A DNA stretch of 64,000 nucleotides. Source: Brumimicrobium glaciale. Lineage in GTDB: Bacteria; Bacteroidota; Bacteroidia; Flavobacteriales_D; Crocinitomicaceae. The stretch is from assembly GCF_004152935.1 (NCBI RefSeq), contig NZ_SETE01000002.1, forward strand, positions 682,001 to 746,000, in the 5' to 3' direction. Below, one piece after another: positions 46,385 through 55,222 of the stretch; position 1 is the first letter of the stretch, and each line of letters starts with the position of its first letter. The position numbers and the translations under genes were made by a program. The notes beneath the pieces are model-generated. The model had not been told where the DNA came from. It saw only the letters and a list, made by a program, of their open reading frames with translations, and made no database searches.

Positions 46385-48625
46385 TTATTTTCCTATGTCG
46401 AATCTAAAACCTGCGTAGACGTTTACACCGAAAATTGAAGAGTAGACTCTTGTGGCGTCGAATCTTTCACTGAACGGGTTTTCTGTGTCTATAATTGGAT
46501 TGTCTAATCTGTAGTCCAATAAATTTTCTCCACCTAAATAGATTTCAAACTTTTTGAATTTATGCGTTATTTGCCCGGACAACATTGGAACAACTTCACT
46601 CGTATTGTCTGTTGTTAAGGTCCCATCTGGACGCATAACTTCAGGCAAACGTTGTGCTCCAAAGACAGAAAGCGTTAAATCATATAACCACCTGTGATTT
46701 CTTGATTCATAAGCGAAATTCACAAATCCACGGTGTGTCGGTACCATTAAAACAGAACTCAATACTCCGTTTGTTGTAGCACGAACATCTAAGAATTTAT
46801 AAGCTGCTTTAATTTCGAAATGCTTTAAAGGTTCGAATTTAATATCTGTTTGGAAAACATTTGAAAAAGATTCCCCATCTAGATTCCCCATTCTGATATA
46901 ATCACTTGATTCATCTCTATCCACTACTAATTGATTTTCAAATAAAGTATGGTAAATATCTGCTGTCCAAGTTGCTTTTCTATTGAACAGTTTGAAATCC
47001 CACAACCAGCTAGCACCAAAATTCCATGAAACTTCCGGAGCGATATCATTATCAACATACCATGGAAGGTTTGTTGCCATCAAAGATAAATTATCTGTTA
47101 CATAATTCGAAACGCGGAAACCTCTTCCTGCTGTTAATCGGATATCCATATGTTCTGTTAAATCAAATTTATAATTTGCACGCGGCGTAAACTGCCAATC
47201 GTAAAGATTATGATAATCTGCTCTTGCTCCTAAAACGACAATTGATCTTGAACCTGTGAAAGTATACTCAGTAAAAACGCCTGGAACTATTTCTGTTCTG
47301 TTGAAATTTCTGATTGTTGTATCATTTGGAAGATTATCCTCCATAGTTTGAACTAAATCATCATAGACAAAGCTCAATCCTGATTTCAATTTGTGATTTG
47401 TATTTCCAAGAATCGTTTCATGCATTGCATTAACATATCCTCTTTTTTCGGTTGCATCCAAAGATCTGTTTCCAAAAACAGTATTTAATTCATTGTATTT
47501 CATATAATAAACTACACCAATTGAACTAAACAAATCTTCTTTAAACAAGAAACCTGTTTTACCAAAAACTTCTACGTTAGTGTTTCTAATTCCGACACCA
47601 TAAAGTCCTTGACTTGATTGATTTTCATATCGGTTATACCCAACTTGCCCACCTTGTTGGTCTGAGTAACTCACTTTAGCACCAATTTGACCTCTAAAAA
47701 GTTCAGTTGCATATTTCCAACGGTTCATTAAGATGAGATTATCTCCAAGAGGCATATCCCTAAAACCGTCTTTATTTCTATCATTTTCAACCTTAACAGA
47801 AGCACCGTGAACAAACCAAGCAGAACTCCATTTATCATTCACTTGTTTTCCACCGTGGAGATTCAGCTCTGCACGACCTTGAATACTTCCATATGCATTT
47901 ACAAAAAGACGTTCTATATTGTCTGGTTTATGGTATTCTAGATTGATTAATCCCGCCATAGACTCATAACCATTGGTTACTGTTCCCGCACCTTTTGTAA
48001 TTTGAATTGACGAAATCCATGTTCCAGGCACAGATGCTAATCCAAAAGCTTGGTCTAGATTATGCATAAAAGGAATGTTTTCGAATTGAAGTTGTGTATA
48101 TCTTCCATTTAATCCCATCATTTGAATCCTTTTAGATCCTGAAACACCATCTGCTAGACTCACATCAACTGTGGCATTTGTTTCAAAAGATTCTGAGAGA
48201 TTACAGCAGGCAGCTTTTCTTAATTCACCTTGCGTTAGATTTTCGACATTACGAGGATCTAGTCGAAGAACACTTGAATTATCTCTTTTTGCTCTAATAA
48301 TAACTTCTTCCGTTACAAATTCTGGAAAAAGTGTTATTCTGAGATTAACTGATTCGTTACTATTAATTATCGCAGTATCAGAATAATAACCAGACGCACG
48401 AATAATCAAAGTATCTACTGTATTGGCTCCTGCTTTAATAGAAAACTTTCCTTTTTCATCGGAAATATCTCCTTCTTTGGCATTTTTCAAAAATACTTCT
48501 GCACCAAATAAAGGTTCGGTATTTTTACCATCTATGTAACTGCTTATTGTTCCTTGGATACTTACTTTTTGTCCGTAAGCAAATCCACTCAATAGAATTA
48601 CTAATAAAATTAAACTGTTTTTCAT
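46385..48625 (-). CDS. TonB-dependent receptor, metal-handling module
   Basis: The 746-aa protein has a signal peptide and a carboxypeptidase-regulatory domain (~20-105). A plug follows containing LRKAACCNLSESFETNATVDVS (a CC pair inside the plug) and IQMMGLNGRYTQLQFENIPFMHNL. A barrel ends in YAGFRFDIGK. Its neighbours (a Cys-rich small membrane protein and an HMA lipoprotein) suggest transport of a metal such as copper, which is inference. It is a normal-length receptor. Confidence 0.88.
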   Translation of the reverse strand: MKNSLILLVILLSGFAYGQKVSIQGTISSYIDGKNTEPLFGAEVFLKNAKEGDISDEKGKFSIKAGANTVDTLIIRASGYYSDTAIINSNESVNLRITLFPEFVTEEVIIRAKRDNSSVLRLDPRNVENLTQGELRKAACCNLSESFETNATVDVSLADGVSGSKRIQMMGLNGRYTQLQFENIPFMHNLDQAFGLASVPGTWISSIQITKGAGTVTNGYESMAGLINLEYHKPDNIERLFVNAYGSIQGRAELNLHGGKQVNDKWSSAWFVHGASVKVENDRNKDGFRDMPLGDNLILMNRWKYATELFRGQIGAKVSYSDQQGGQVGYNRYENQSSQGLYGVGIRNTNVEVFGKTGFLFKEDLFSSIGVVYYMKYNELNTVFGNRSLDATEKRGYVNAMHETILGNTNHKLKSGLSFVYDDLVQTMEDNLPNDTTIRNFNRTEIVPGVFTEYTFTGSRSIVVLGARADYHNLYDWQFTPRANYKFDLTEHMDIRLTAGRGFRVSNYVTDNLSLMATNLPWYVDNDIAPEVSWNFGASWLWDFKLFNRKATWTADIYHTLFENQLVVDRDESSDYIRMGNLDGESFSNVFQTDIKFEPLKHFEIKAAYKFLDVRATTNGVLSSVLMVPTHRGFVNFAYESRNHRWLYDLTLSVFGAQRLPEVMRPDGTLTTDNTSEVVPMLSGQITHKFKKFEIYLGGENLLDYRLDNPIIDTENPFSERFDATRVYSSIFGVNVYAGFRFDIGK

Positions 48626-48709
48626 TTCTAATATAATTTGACCTATTTATTATTGAATATTTCATGTTGACGCTTTATTAAAAGGTCAAAACATGGAGAA
48701 CAATAAATT

Positions 48710-49147
48710 CTAGATCAAATACATTTGGATAAGGGAGAGTCTTTCTAGGGTGGATAAGACAGGTGGTGCTTTATTTAAAGTTGAAACCTCTTTGAATTCA
48801 GGAATTGAAAAAAGAACTGAATTTGAAAAAGAATATGTGAAATTATTTACGAATTCAAATTTCACATCATTGGTTGCAAGATCTGTATCAATTTGATACA
48901 TGCGCACATCACTTGTGCAACAATCTTCTTCAACTTTCAAACCCGACTCACCTGATGTTGCGCAACAATCATGAGCTGTAACAGCTTCTTCCGTTTCTTC
49001 TGGTTCGCAACCATGAGCAACGTCAACATAAACGCCATAGAACATTCCACCATGACTACAATAATGCTTGTAGACTGTTACTCCAGTAGTGCTCACGAAA
49101 AAAAGCGCTACGAGAAATAAAAGAAAAATGTTCGTTTTTTGTTTCAC
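48710..49147 (-). CDS. HYC/CC/PP-motif protein, likely metal-related
   Basis: The protein is 145 aa from a GTG at 49145-49147 that begins a signal or membrane helix (KTNIFLLFLVALFFVSTTGVTV); a longer frame upstream lacks signal character. It contains KHYCSHGG (28-30 HYC), two Cys pairs (HDCCATSG and EDCCTSD) and KAPPV, which fits the family named after HYC, CC and PP motifs. The Cys-rich middle probably binds metal. It begins the module with the TonB receptor (85-base gap) and HMA lipoprotein. Confidence 0.75.
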   Translation of the reverse strand: MKQKTNIFLLFLVALFFVSTTGVTVYKHYCSHGGMFYGVYVDVAHGCEPEETEEAVTAHDCCATSGESGLKVEEDCCTSDVRMYQIDTDLATNDVKFEFVNNFTYSFSNSVLFSIPEFKEVSTLNKAPPVLSTLERLSLIQMYLI

Positions 49148-49240
49148 GATACGAAAATAAACATTTAAGTATTCATAATAAAACAAATAACTAGGAAATA
49201 ACAAATGAGACTTATATGGATGATTGGATTAATGATGAAG

Positions 49241-49645
49241 GATGAATTCGGGGAGGATGGGAAAGTTGATGAATGCTGGTTTTGATTGTTTGGAGTTGAA
49301 TGTAGGGTGTTTTAATTTCTACTGTGTAGGAATTGAGGGGTTTTTACCGCAAAGGTCACAGAGGTTTTCGCGGAGATCGCAAAGTTTAATTTAGCTGTGG
49401 GGGAATGAGGAAGCAAAGAAAAAAGAAGTGGGATATTGAAATAATGATGAATTCGGGGAGGATGAGAAAGTTGATGAATGCTGGTTTTGATTGTTTGGAG
49501 TTGAATGTAGGGTATTTTAATTTCTACGGTGTGGAAATTGAGGGGTTTTTACCGCAAAGATTACAAAGGTTTTCGCGGAGATCGCAAAGTTTAATTCACC
49601 TGTGGTGGATAAGGAAGCAAAGAAGAAGCAAAGAAATAAAGAAAT
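49241..49645. repeat. Tandem duplication, unit 205 bp
   Basis: GATGAATTCGGGGAGGATG recurs at 49241 and 49446, and nearly all the following sequence matches up to AAGGAAGCAAAGAA. Each unit holds TTTTTACCGCAAAG and CGCGGAGATCGCAAAG, a kind of CGCAAAG repeat seen in many Bacteroidetes gaps. Open frames across it look like artefacts of the repeat. Confidence 0.8.
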
Positions 49646-49865
49646 AAAGAAAGAAAGATAATTGGTTAGCTTTCTTTGGCTATAAAATCAAAGTATCTAC
49701 GTAATTAATGTAGATTTTTCATTTTCTTGTTTGAGTCGAGGGAGAGCGCTTTATAAATGTTGAAAATTGTAAAATTAAGCTTACTCTTTTAAAGAATCTT
49801 AAATTATCAATTAAACAGAAAATAGAATCTTTCCATGAAATAAACATTAATCACTTATTCCTTGT

Positions 49866-49873
49866 TAACTTTG
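49866..49873 (+). promoter_or_regulatory. Candidate promoter box for nfu
   Basis: TAACTTTG matches TAnnTTTG and lies 20 bases upstream of the nfu ATG, giving a short leader. No good -33 TTG was seen. Confidence 0.4.
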
Positions 49874-49893
49874 TAATTACAAAAACAAAGAAT

Positions 49894-50493
49894 ATGTCCA
49901 AGATACCGGTTACTATATATGCTGAAATGACACCGAATCCAAATACAATGAAATTCGTTGCCAACAATTACTTAATTGATCCTTCAGCAACAGCAGAATT
50001 CAAGACACAACAAGAAACGAAAGGTTTTTCTCCATTGGCAGATGAGCTATTCTCTTTTCCTTTTGTTAAAGGTGTTTATTTCGCTAATAATTTCGTTTCG
50101 ATCACCAAAGACGATACGCTAGCGTGGGATTACGTTCTCACAGAATTACGTGATTACATTCGTAATTATATCGCTGATGGAAAAATCGTTGTGACTAAAA
50201 TCCCTGAAGAAAGACCAGCTCCAGAAGCAGAGGACAAAACAATAGATACAACAAATTATTCACCATCTCAATTCGATGATGCGATTAAAGATTTATTGGA
50301 TCAATATGTTAGACCAGCTGTAGAGGGCGATGGTGGAGCAATTGAATTCAGAAACTTTAAAGAAGGTGTAGTTACTGTTGTGCTTAAAGGTGCTTGTTCT
50401 GGTTGTCCTTCGTCAACAAATACTTTGAAAGGTGGGATTGAACAGATATTGAAACAACACATTCCTGAGGTTACAGAGGTAATTGCAGAGTAA
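49894..50493 (+). CDS. NifU-like iron-sulfur scaffold/carrier (Nfu)
   Basis: The 199-aa protein carries Fe-S clusters to client proteins. It has an N-terminal Nfu domain (residues ~5-100, with TPNPNTMKF and FPFVKGVYFANNFVSITK) and a C-terminal NifU domain (~120-197) with the CSGCPSS cluster-binding CxxC. The architecture matches Bacteroidetes Nfu. It is monocistronic and ends facing the lptF/G-type gene across a shared terminator. Confidence 0.93.
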   Translation: MSKIPVTIYAEMTPNPNTMKFVANNYLIDPSATAEFKTQQETKGFSPLADELFSFPFVKGVYFANNFVSITKDDTLAWDYVLTELRDYIRNYIADGKIVVTKIPEERPAPEAEDKTIDTTNYSPSQFDDAIKDLLDQYVRPAVEGDGGAIEFRNFKEGVVTVVLKGACSGCPSSTNTLKGGIEQILKQHIPEVTEVIAE

Positions 50494-50602
50494 TGGTTAG
50501 TTTTAATGTTTAATGGCTAATTATTAATGGTTAACGGGCTTGACGGGTTAATAATTACGAATCAAAACCAAGACCATAAGTCATAGACTCGGGGATCTTG
50601 GA

Positions 50603-50642
50603 TAAAAAAATGCGCAGTAGTTTTACTACAGCGCATTTTTTT
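50603..50642. terminator. Bidirectional terminator between nfu and the LptF/G-type gene
   Basis: AATGCGCAGTAG pairs with CTACAGCGCATT around TTTTA; A and T runs on either side make it work for both convergent genes. Confidence 0.85.
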
Positions 50643-50677
50643 TATTCGTAATTCGTAATTCCCTTATTCGTAATTAA

Positions 50678-51766
50678 CTACTTTGGTGCTAATCTATAAA
50701 GGATCAAGCCCAACACAGCGAATATTATGTTAGGAATCCATACCGCAACAATACTTGGGAAGCCAACATTTTCTGCTGCTACGGAGGTTACTTTCATTGC
50801 GAAAATGTAAATAAATGCTAAGAGTAAGCCTACAGCTATGTTCACCCCTATTCCTCCTCTAGATTTCCTTGAGGAAACAGATAATCCGATTAGTGTGAGT
50901 ACGTAGGTGGCAAAAGGAAAGGAAGTTCTTTGGTAGAATTCTATTTCATAATAAGCTATATCTGACGAACCTTTTTCTCTTTCTAACTTAATAAAATTCT
51001 TCAATTCAGTGTAGCCCATAGTTTGAACAACAGTGCTTCGTTGTGCCATTTCGCTTAGTTTGAATGGCAGAATGGTATCCAAATAATCCCCACTATTTTC
51101 TGGATAAATCAATTTATCATTTGGATTTCCAATGTATCTGATATGATAATCATGTAAGCGCCAAACATCTGTACTATCGGGATTAAAAACTTGATTTGCC
51201 TTCAAGATAGAAACCAACTCATCTTTCTCATTTCGGTTTTCCATGACAAAACCTAATGCACGACTTTTATCAGATCTATATGAATCAAAATAGACTACTT
51301 TCTTTCCTGGAAATTCAGCAAAATAATCTAAAACCGTCCTTACATTTCTGTAATAATCTTCTTCAAATTGCAGGCGAACTTTATTTGATTCTGGTAAAAC
51401 AATATGATTCAGTCCCAATGAAATCAGCATTAAGATTGTTGCTCCAATCATATAAGGTCTCAAAATTCTACGAAACGGTCTACCGCTATTCAACATTGGA
51501 ATAATCTCGCTGTTTTGGGCCATTTTAGCTGTAAACCAAATTACAGCCACGAATACAATTAAAGGAGAAAACAGGTTTCCAAAGTAGATTATAAAATTGA
51601 AATAGTAATCAAATAAGATTGCACTCAGCGGAGCATCTTTTTCTATGAATTCCCCTACACGCTCGGCTATATCAAAAACCATTGCCAAAATCATGATCAC
51701 TCCCAACATAAAGAAGAAAGTAACCAAGTATTTTTTAATGATATATCGATCGAGTATTTTGAGCAT
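50678..51766 (-). CDS. LptF/LptG (YjgP/YjgQ) family permease
   Basis: This family forms the membrane part of the LptB2FG machine that extracts lipopolysaccharide. The 362-aa protein has six helices in two groups (1-120 and 285-362) around a periplasmic domain. The N-terminus (MLKILDRYIIKKYLVTFFFMLGVIMILAMVFD) is typical. A single gene here means F versus G cannot be told. It begins six bases after tgt, so the two form an operon. Confidence 0.92.
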   Translation of the reverse strand: MLKILDRYIIKKYLVTFFFMLGVIMILAMVFDIAERVGEFIEKDAPLSAILFDYYFNFIIYFGNLFSPLIVFVAVIWFTAKMAQNSEIIPMLNSGRPFRRILRPYMIGATILMLISLGLNHIVLPESNKVRLQFEEDYYRNVRTVLDYFAEFPGKKVVYFDSYRSDKSRALGFVMENRNEKDELVSILKANQVFNPDSTDVWRLHDYHIRYIGNPNDKLIYPENSGDYLDTILPFKLSEMAQRSTVVQTMGYTELKNFIKLEREKGSSDIAYYEIEFYQRTSFPFATYVLTLIGLSVSSRKSRGGIGVNIAVGLLLAFIYIFAMKVTSVAAENVGFPSIVAVWIPNIIFAVLGLILYRLAPK

Positions 51767-51772
51767 AAGTAC

Positions 51773-52903
51773 TTAAAGTCTTTGTCCTAATTTTACTACC
51801 ATCTTATTTTTCCATTCTGTGAATGTTCCATCGATGATTCTTGTTCTTGCTTCTTTCATCAACGCCAAATAAAACGCTAAATTATGAATTGACGCAATTT
51901 GTAATCCTAAACTTTCTTTTGTTCTTACAAGATGTCTTAAATAAGCTTTCGTATAAAAAGTATCAACAGAAGAAGTTCCGTTTGGATCTATTGGAGAAAA
52001 ATCTTTTTCCCACTTCTTATTTTTAATATTTATAATTCCTTCACTCGTAAACAACATTCCGTGTCGGGCGTTACGTGTAGGCATTACACAATCAAACATA
52101 TCTATTCCGAGTGCAATACACTCTAATAAATTAATTGGTGTGCCAACTCCCATCAAATAGCGTGGTTTTTCTTTTGGCAGAATTGCTGTTACAACCTCTG
52201 TCATAGCATACAATTCCTCAGCAGGCTCTCCAACAGAAAGTCCACCAATTGCATTTCCTAAAGAATCTGTATCCGCGATATACTTCGCCGATTCTTGTCT
52301 TAAATCCGTATAAACACTTCCTTGAACAATTGGAAATAAAGCTTGTTCATAACCATATTTTGGTTCTGTGTTATTCATCTGTGTAAAACATCTATCCAAC
52401 CAACGGTGCGTCATTTTCATTGAACGTTTCGCATATTGGTAATCGCATGGATAAGGTGTACATTCATCAAAAGCCATTATGATATCAGCCCCAATTGAAC
52501 GCTGAATATCGATTGCTCGTTCTGGCGTAAAAAAGTGATAAGAACCATCTACATGTGATTGGAACTTCACTCCTTCTTCAGTAATTTTACGAGAACCAGA
52601 CATTGAATACACTTGATAACCTCCACTATCCGTCAAAATTGGACGATTATAGTTCATGAATTTGTGCAATCCACCCGCTGCTTCTAAAACTTCTGTTCCA
52701 GGGCGAAGAAATAAATGATATGTATTTCCCAAAATGATTTGGGCTTTTATTTCGTTTTCGATTTCGTGTTGGTGAATTCCTTTTACAGAACCTACTGTTC
52801 CCACAGGCATAAAGATCGGAGTTTCAATCTCGCCATGGTCTGTAACCAACTTCCCAGCTCTTGCCTGAGAGTTTTTATCTTGATGTAATAATTCGAAGTG
52901 CAT
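51773..52903 (-). CDS. tgt: Queuine tRNA-ribosyltransferase
   Basis: TGT swaps guanine 34 for preQ1 in tRNAs reading NAY codons. From the ATG at 52901-52903 it has 376 aa, the usual size. It has the motifs IFMPVGTVGSVKG, LTDSGGYQVYSMS with the catalytic Asp, GGLSVGEPAEELY and FDCVMPTRNARHG. The zinc-ligand region shows no CxCxxC: the usual Cys residues are absent from the C-terminal part (DFSPIDPNGTSSVDTFYTKAYLRHLV). Such Cys-less ends are common in Bacteroidetes as I recall. Confidence 0.95.
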   Translation of the reverse strand: MHFELLHQDKNSQARAGKLVTDHGEIETPIFMPVGTVGSVKGIHQHEIENEIKAQIILGNTYHLFLRPGTEVLEAAGGLHKFMNYNRPILTDSGGYQVYSMSGSRKITEEGVKFQSHVDGSYHFFTPERAIDIQRSIGADIIMAFDECTPYPCDYQYAKRSMKMTHRWLDRCFTQMNNTEPKYGYEQALFPIVQGSVYTDLRQESAKYIADTDSLGNAIGGLSVGEPAEELYAMTEVVTAILPKEKPRYLMGVGTPINLLECIALGIDMFDCVMPTRNARHGMLFTSEGIINIKNKKWEKDFSPIDPNGTSSVDTFYTKAYLRHLVRTKESLGLQIASIHNLAFYLALMKEARTRIIDGTFTEWKNKMVVKLGQRL

Positions 52904-52926
52904 AAAAATGTTGAAAAATAAAAGCA

Positions 52927-52934
52927 CAAAGATA
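52927..52934 (-). promoter_or_regulatory. Candidate promoter box for tgt
   Basis: TATCTTTG on the reverse strand lies 23 bases before the chosen tgt ATG, giving a ~17-base leader. It also argues against a longer frame upstream that would begin before this promoter. Confidence 0.5.
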
Positions 52935-52979
52935 ACGGTATTTAAACAAGTGTGCCATATTTGCATAAAACTATAAAAA

Positions 52980-54116
52980 ATGGATTCTATTCCTGATTTT
53001 TCTGATCTTCTACAAAGCATTGTATCTATTGTACTATGGGCAATGGCTTTTATTCAGCTTTTTTGGATATTTTTCTTTTACAGCAGGATCGCTTTTCACC
53101 GAGAAAAAGCTGCCAATATAGAGAAACTACCTCCCGTGAGCATTGTAATTTCTGCAAGAAATGAAGAGGACAATCTTTTTGAACTACTTCCATTTATTCT
53201 AGAGCAAGAATATGATAAATTTGAAGTAATTGTCGTGAATCATCAATCTATTGATAACACAGCTTACATTCTAAAAGCATTTGAAAATAAATATTCACAC
53301 TTAAGAGTTATCCATCTTGAGCGCAATCATCACCTCGCAATGGGGAAAAAACTTCCATTAACGTTAGGTATTAAAGGGGCGAAGTATGATCATTTATTGC
53401 TCACAGATGCGGATTGTAAACCATCCACTAAACTTTGGCTAAAATCCATGGCAGGTCAATTTACAGAAAAAAAAGAAATCGTTTTAGGATATGGCCCTCA
53501 TAATTCAGCGCCAGGATTACTCAATCGATTTATTCGTTTGGACACTTCAATGATTGCTTTGAATTACTTGTCTTATGCAAAAGCAGGCATTCCTTACATG
53601 GGAGTTGGTCGAAATTTAGCCTATTCAAAAGAGCTTTTCTTAAAAAATAGTGGCTTTAAATCTCATTACTCAATTTCATCAGGAGATGATGATTTATTTA
53701 TTCAAGAAGTTGCTAGAAAGAGAAACTACAGTATTTCATTGTCTCCACTTAGTTTTTGCTATTCAGATGGGAAAGATACGTGGTCAAAATTATTTATCCA
53801 AAAATCTAGACACTACGGCACATCTAGTCGCTACTCACTTTTCAAGAAACTATTGTTAGGAATATATCCGTTAACACTGATTTTACTAGCGATAACTTTA
53901 GTTACTTTGATAGCTATTGGTGGTATGACATGGATTTCATTGGGAGTTGTTGCCCTAGTGTTCATTTCTAAGTGGATTATTTTCGGTTTGGCTATGAAAA
54001 AACTAGAACAACCTTCATTTGTTTGGACGATTCTGTTGTGGGACATAATTTATGTGCTTTTTACTCCAATATTATATTATACCTCTGAAAAAACAACAGG
54101 GACAAAATGGAAGTAG
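52980..54116 (+). CDS. Family 2 glycosyltransferase, membrane-bound
   Basis: The 378-aa protein has one N-terminal helix, a GT-A domain (PVSIVISARNEEDNL, VVNHQSIDNT, LLTDADCKPS with the DxD motif, SGDDDLFIQEV) and three C-terminal helices. A classic QxxRW is not visible; QKSRHYG is in its place. It is about 25-30 percent like the GT at 24725 by impression. It overlaps the sigma factor gene by ten bases. The acceptor is unknown. Confidence 0.88.
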   Translation: MDSIPDFSDLLQSIVSIVLWAMAFIQLFWIFFFYSRIAFHREKAANIEKLPPVSIVISARNEEDNLFELLPFILEQEYDKFEVIVVNHQSIDNTAYILKAFENKYSHLRVIHLERNHHLAMGKKLPLTLGIKGAKYDHLLLTDADCKPSTKLWLKSMAGQFTEKKEIVLGYGPHNSAPGLLNRFIRLDTSMIALNYLSYAKAGIPYMGVGRNLAYSKELFLKNSGFKSHYSISSGDDDLFIQEVARKRNYSISLSPLSFCYSDGKDTWSKLFIQKSRHYGTSSRYSLFKKLLLGIYPLTLILLAITLVTLIAIGGMTWISLGVVALVFISKWIIFGLAMKKLEQPSFVWTILLWDIIYVLFTPILYYTSEKTTGTKWK

Positions 54117-54712
54117 GAAACAACTTATCAGAAAAAGGTCAGAAGGATTTAATTATTGTAAATCGCGCAAAAATAGGTGATCAAGCTGCTTTTGCGGAAT
54201 TGATGACCCGTTATCGTGAGCCTGTTTATTTCATGCTTTTAAAGATGATTAAAAACACTGATGATGCAGAAGATCTTACCATTGAAGCATTCGGAAAAGC
54301 CTTCAATCGCATTGAACAATATGTTCCAAATTATGCATTTAGTACTTGGTTATTCAAAATAGCTTCCAACAACTGCATTGATCATATTCGTAAGAAAAGA
54401 ATCTCTTTAACTTCAATTGATCACATGTACACCAATGAAAATGGTGAATCTGTAGGCATGCAAGTTGATGGCGGATTCTTAGATCCAGAGGAAACCTTTA
54501 TAAAACAACAGAAAGTAAAGGCGATGCGCGATATTGTGGATCGTTTAAAACCACGCTACAAAGAACTTATCATAAAAAGGTATTTTGAAGAATTGTCTTA
54601 TGATGAAATTGCTGAGGAATTAGACTTGCCGTTGGGGACTGTGAAGGCTCAATTGTTTAGGGCCAGGGAGTTTTTGGCGAATGTTATGAAAAAGACGCGT
54701 GACACTATATGA
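54107..54712 (+). CDS. ECF-type RNA polymerase sigma factor
   Basis: The 201-aa protein has sigma region 2 (FAELMTRYREPVYFMLLKMIKNTDDAEDLTIEAFGKAF, ~28-70) and region 4 (KPRYKELIIKRYFEELSYDEIAEELDLPLGTVKAQLFRAREFL, ~145-195). No anti-sigma gene is adjacent. Translation overlaps the glycosyltransferase by ten bases, an unusual pairing. I see no target promoter motif. Confidence 0.92.
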   Translation: MEVGNNLSEKGQKDLIIVNRAKIGDQAAFAELMTRYREPVYFMLLKMIKNTDDAEDLTIEAFGKAFNRIEQYVPNYAFSTWLFKIASNNCIDHIRKKRISLTSIDHMYTNENGESVGMQVDGGFLDPEETFIKQQKVKAMRDIVDRLKPRYKELIIKRYFEELSYDEIAEELDLPLGTVKAQLFRAREFLANVMKKTRDTI

Positions 54713-54716
54713 TTTC

Positions 54717-54832
54717 TGTTTATAAAGTCCACTATTTGCGTTACACAAAGTTTATAAAGCAGTTGTTGACAAGAGTCAACGCCTTGGATTTATAAATTAT
54801 GCGTGCCTTGATAGAGAACTTTCTAATTCAGA
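54717..54832. repeat. Imperfect palindromic element, copy B
   Basis: It shares with copy A (9394-9534) the ordered words TTTATAAAG, CAGTTGTT-like centre, GCCTTGGATTT, ATGCG and GAACTTTCTAA. The centre is an inverted repeat (GTTGAC/GTCAAC). It begins right after the sigma factor stop. Confidence 0.6.
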
Positions 54833-54860
54833 AATTTAGCTGAAAGATTTAAGAATTCAA

Positions 54861-55114
54861 AGATTCAAATATTGGAGGATTCAAGGATTCAAGAAATCAA
54901 AGATTCATGTTTCGGGAAAATATTAATCGAAGTTGCAAATCGTCCGCACCACTGCAATTAGGATTCAATATGATTTAAAGATTCAAATATTGGAGGATTC
55001 AAGGATTGAAGAAATCAAAAATTCGTGTTTTGGGAAAATATTAATCGAAGTTGCAATGTAGGGACGATTTGCAAATCGTCCGCACCAATGCAATTAGAAT
55101 TCAATATGATTCAA
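54861..55114. repeat. Tandem duplication, unit about 118 bp
   Basis: AGATTCAAATATTGGAGGAT recurs at 54861 and 54979 with nearly identical following sequence (CGTCCGCACC, CAATTAG). The second unit has an extra ~17 bases including a full short palindrome. Confidence 0.75.
55057..55085. repeat. Short palindrome, family member 1
   Basis: TGTAGGGACGATTTGC / GCAAATCGTCC arms; one of four related palindromes in this 2.5-kb stretch. Confidence 0.55.
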
Positions 55115-55210
55115 GAATTGAAAAAACATCTTTTAAAAGTTTATTTTCTAAACGCAGTAGATTACGGATATTTAATTGATGTTTGAATTAACAAGAATGC
55201 TGGATTATAC

Positions 55211-55218
55211 TATTTTTG
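55211..55218 (+). promoter_or_regulatory. Candidate promoter box overlapping the rsmG start
   Basis: TATTTTTG ends four bases before the rsmG ATG at 55223. Transcription would begin at about this ATG; the in-frame ATG at 55229 may be the real start. Confidence 0.45.
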
Positions 55219-55222
55219 CATT

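Larger units (their letters stand above)
49148..49893. other. Non-coding gap with a 205-bp tandem duplication
   Basis: No gene is supported. A 205-base segment is repeated in tandem (49241-49445 and 49446-49645), and the rest is AT-rich with the nfu promoter at its end. Confidence 0.7.
54713..55222. other. Non-coding gap of repeats between sigma factor gene and rsmG
   Basis: No gene is supported in these 510 bases. They hold palindromic element B (54717-54832), a tandem duplication (54861-55114), and a short palindrome (55057-55085). Confidence 0.7.

Noticed and set aside
49405-49647. 80-aa frame across the 205-bp duplication
   Set aside because: It is composed of duplicated intergenic DNA and low-complexity KKIK residues; no start context or homology.
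52904-53020. Longer N-terminal extension of tgt
   Set aside because: A TATCTTTG promoter lies inside the extension and the residues do not match the family; the ATG at 52901-52903 gives the standard length.
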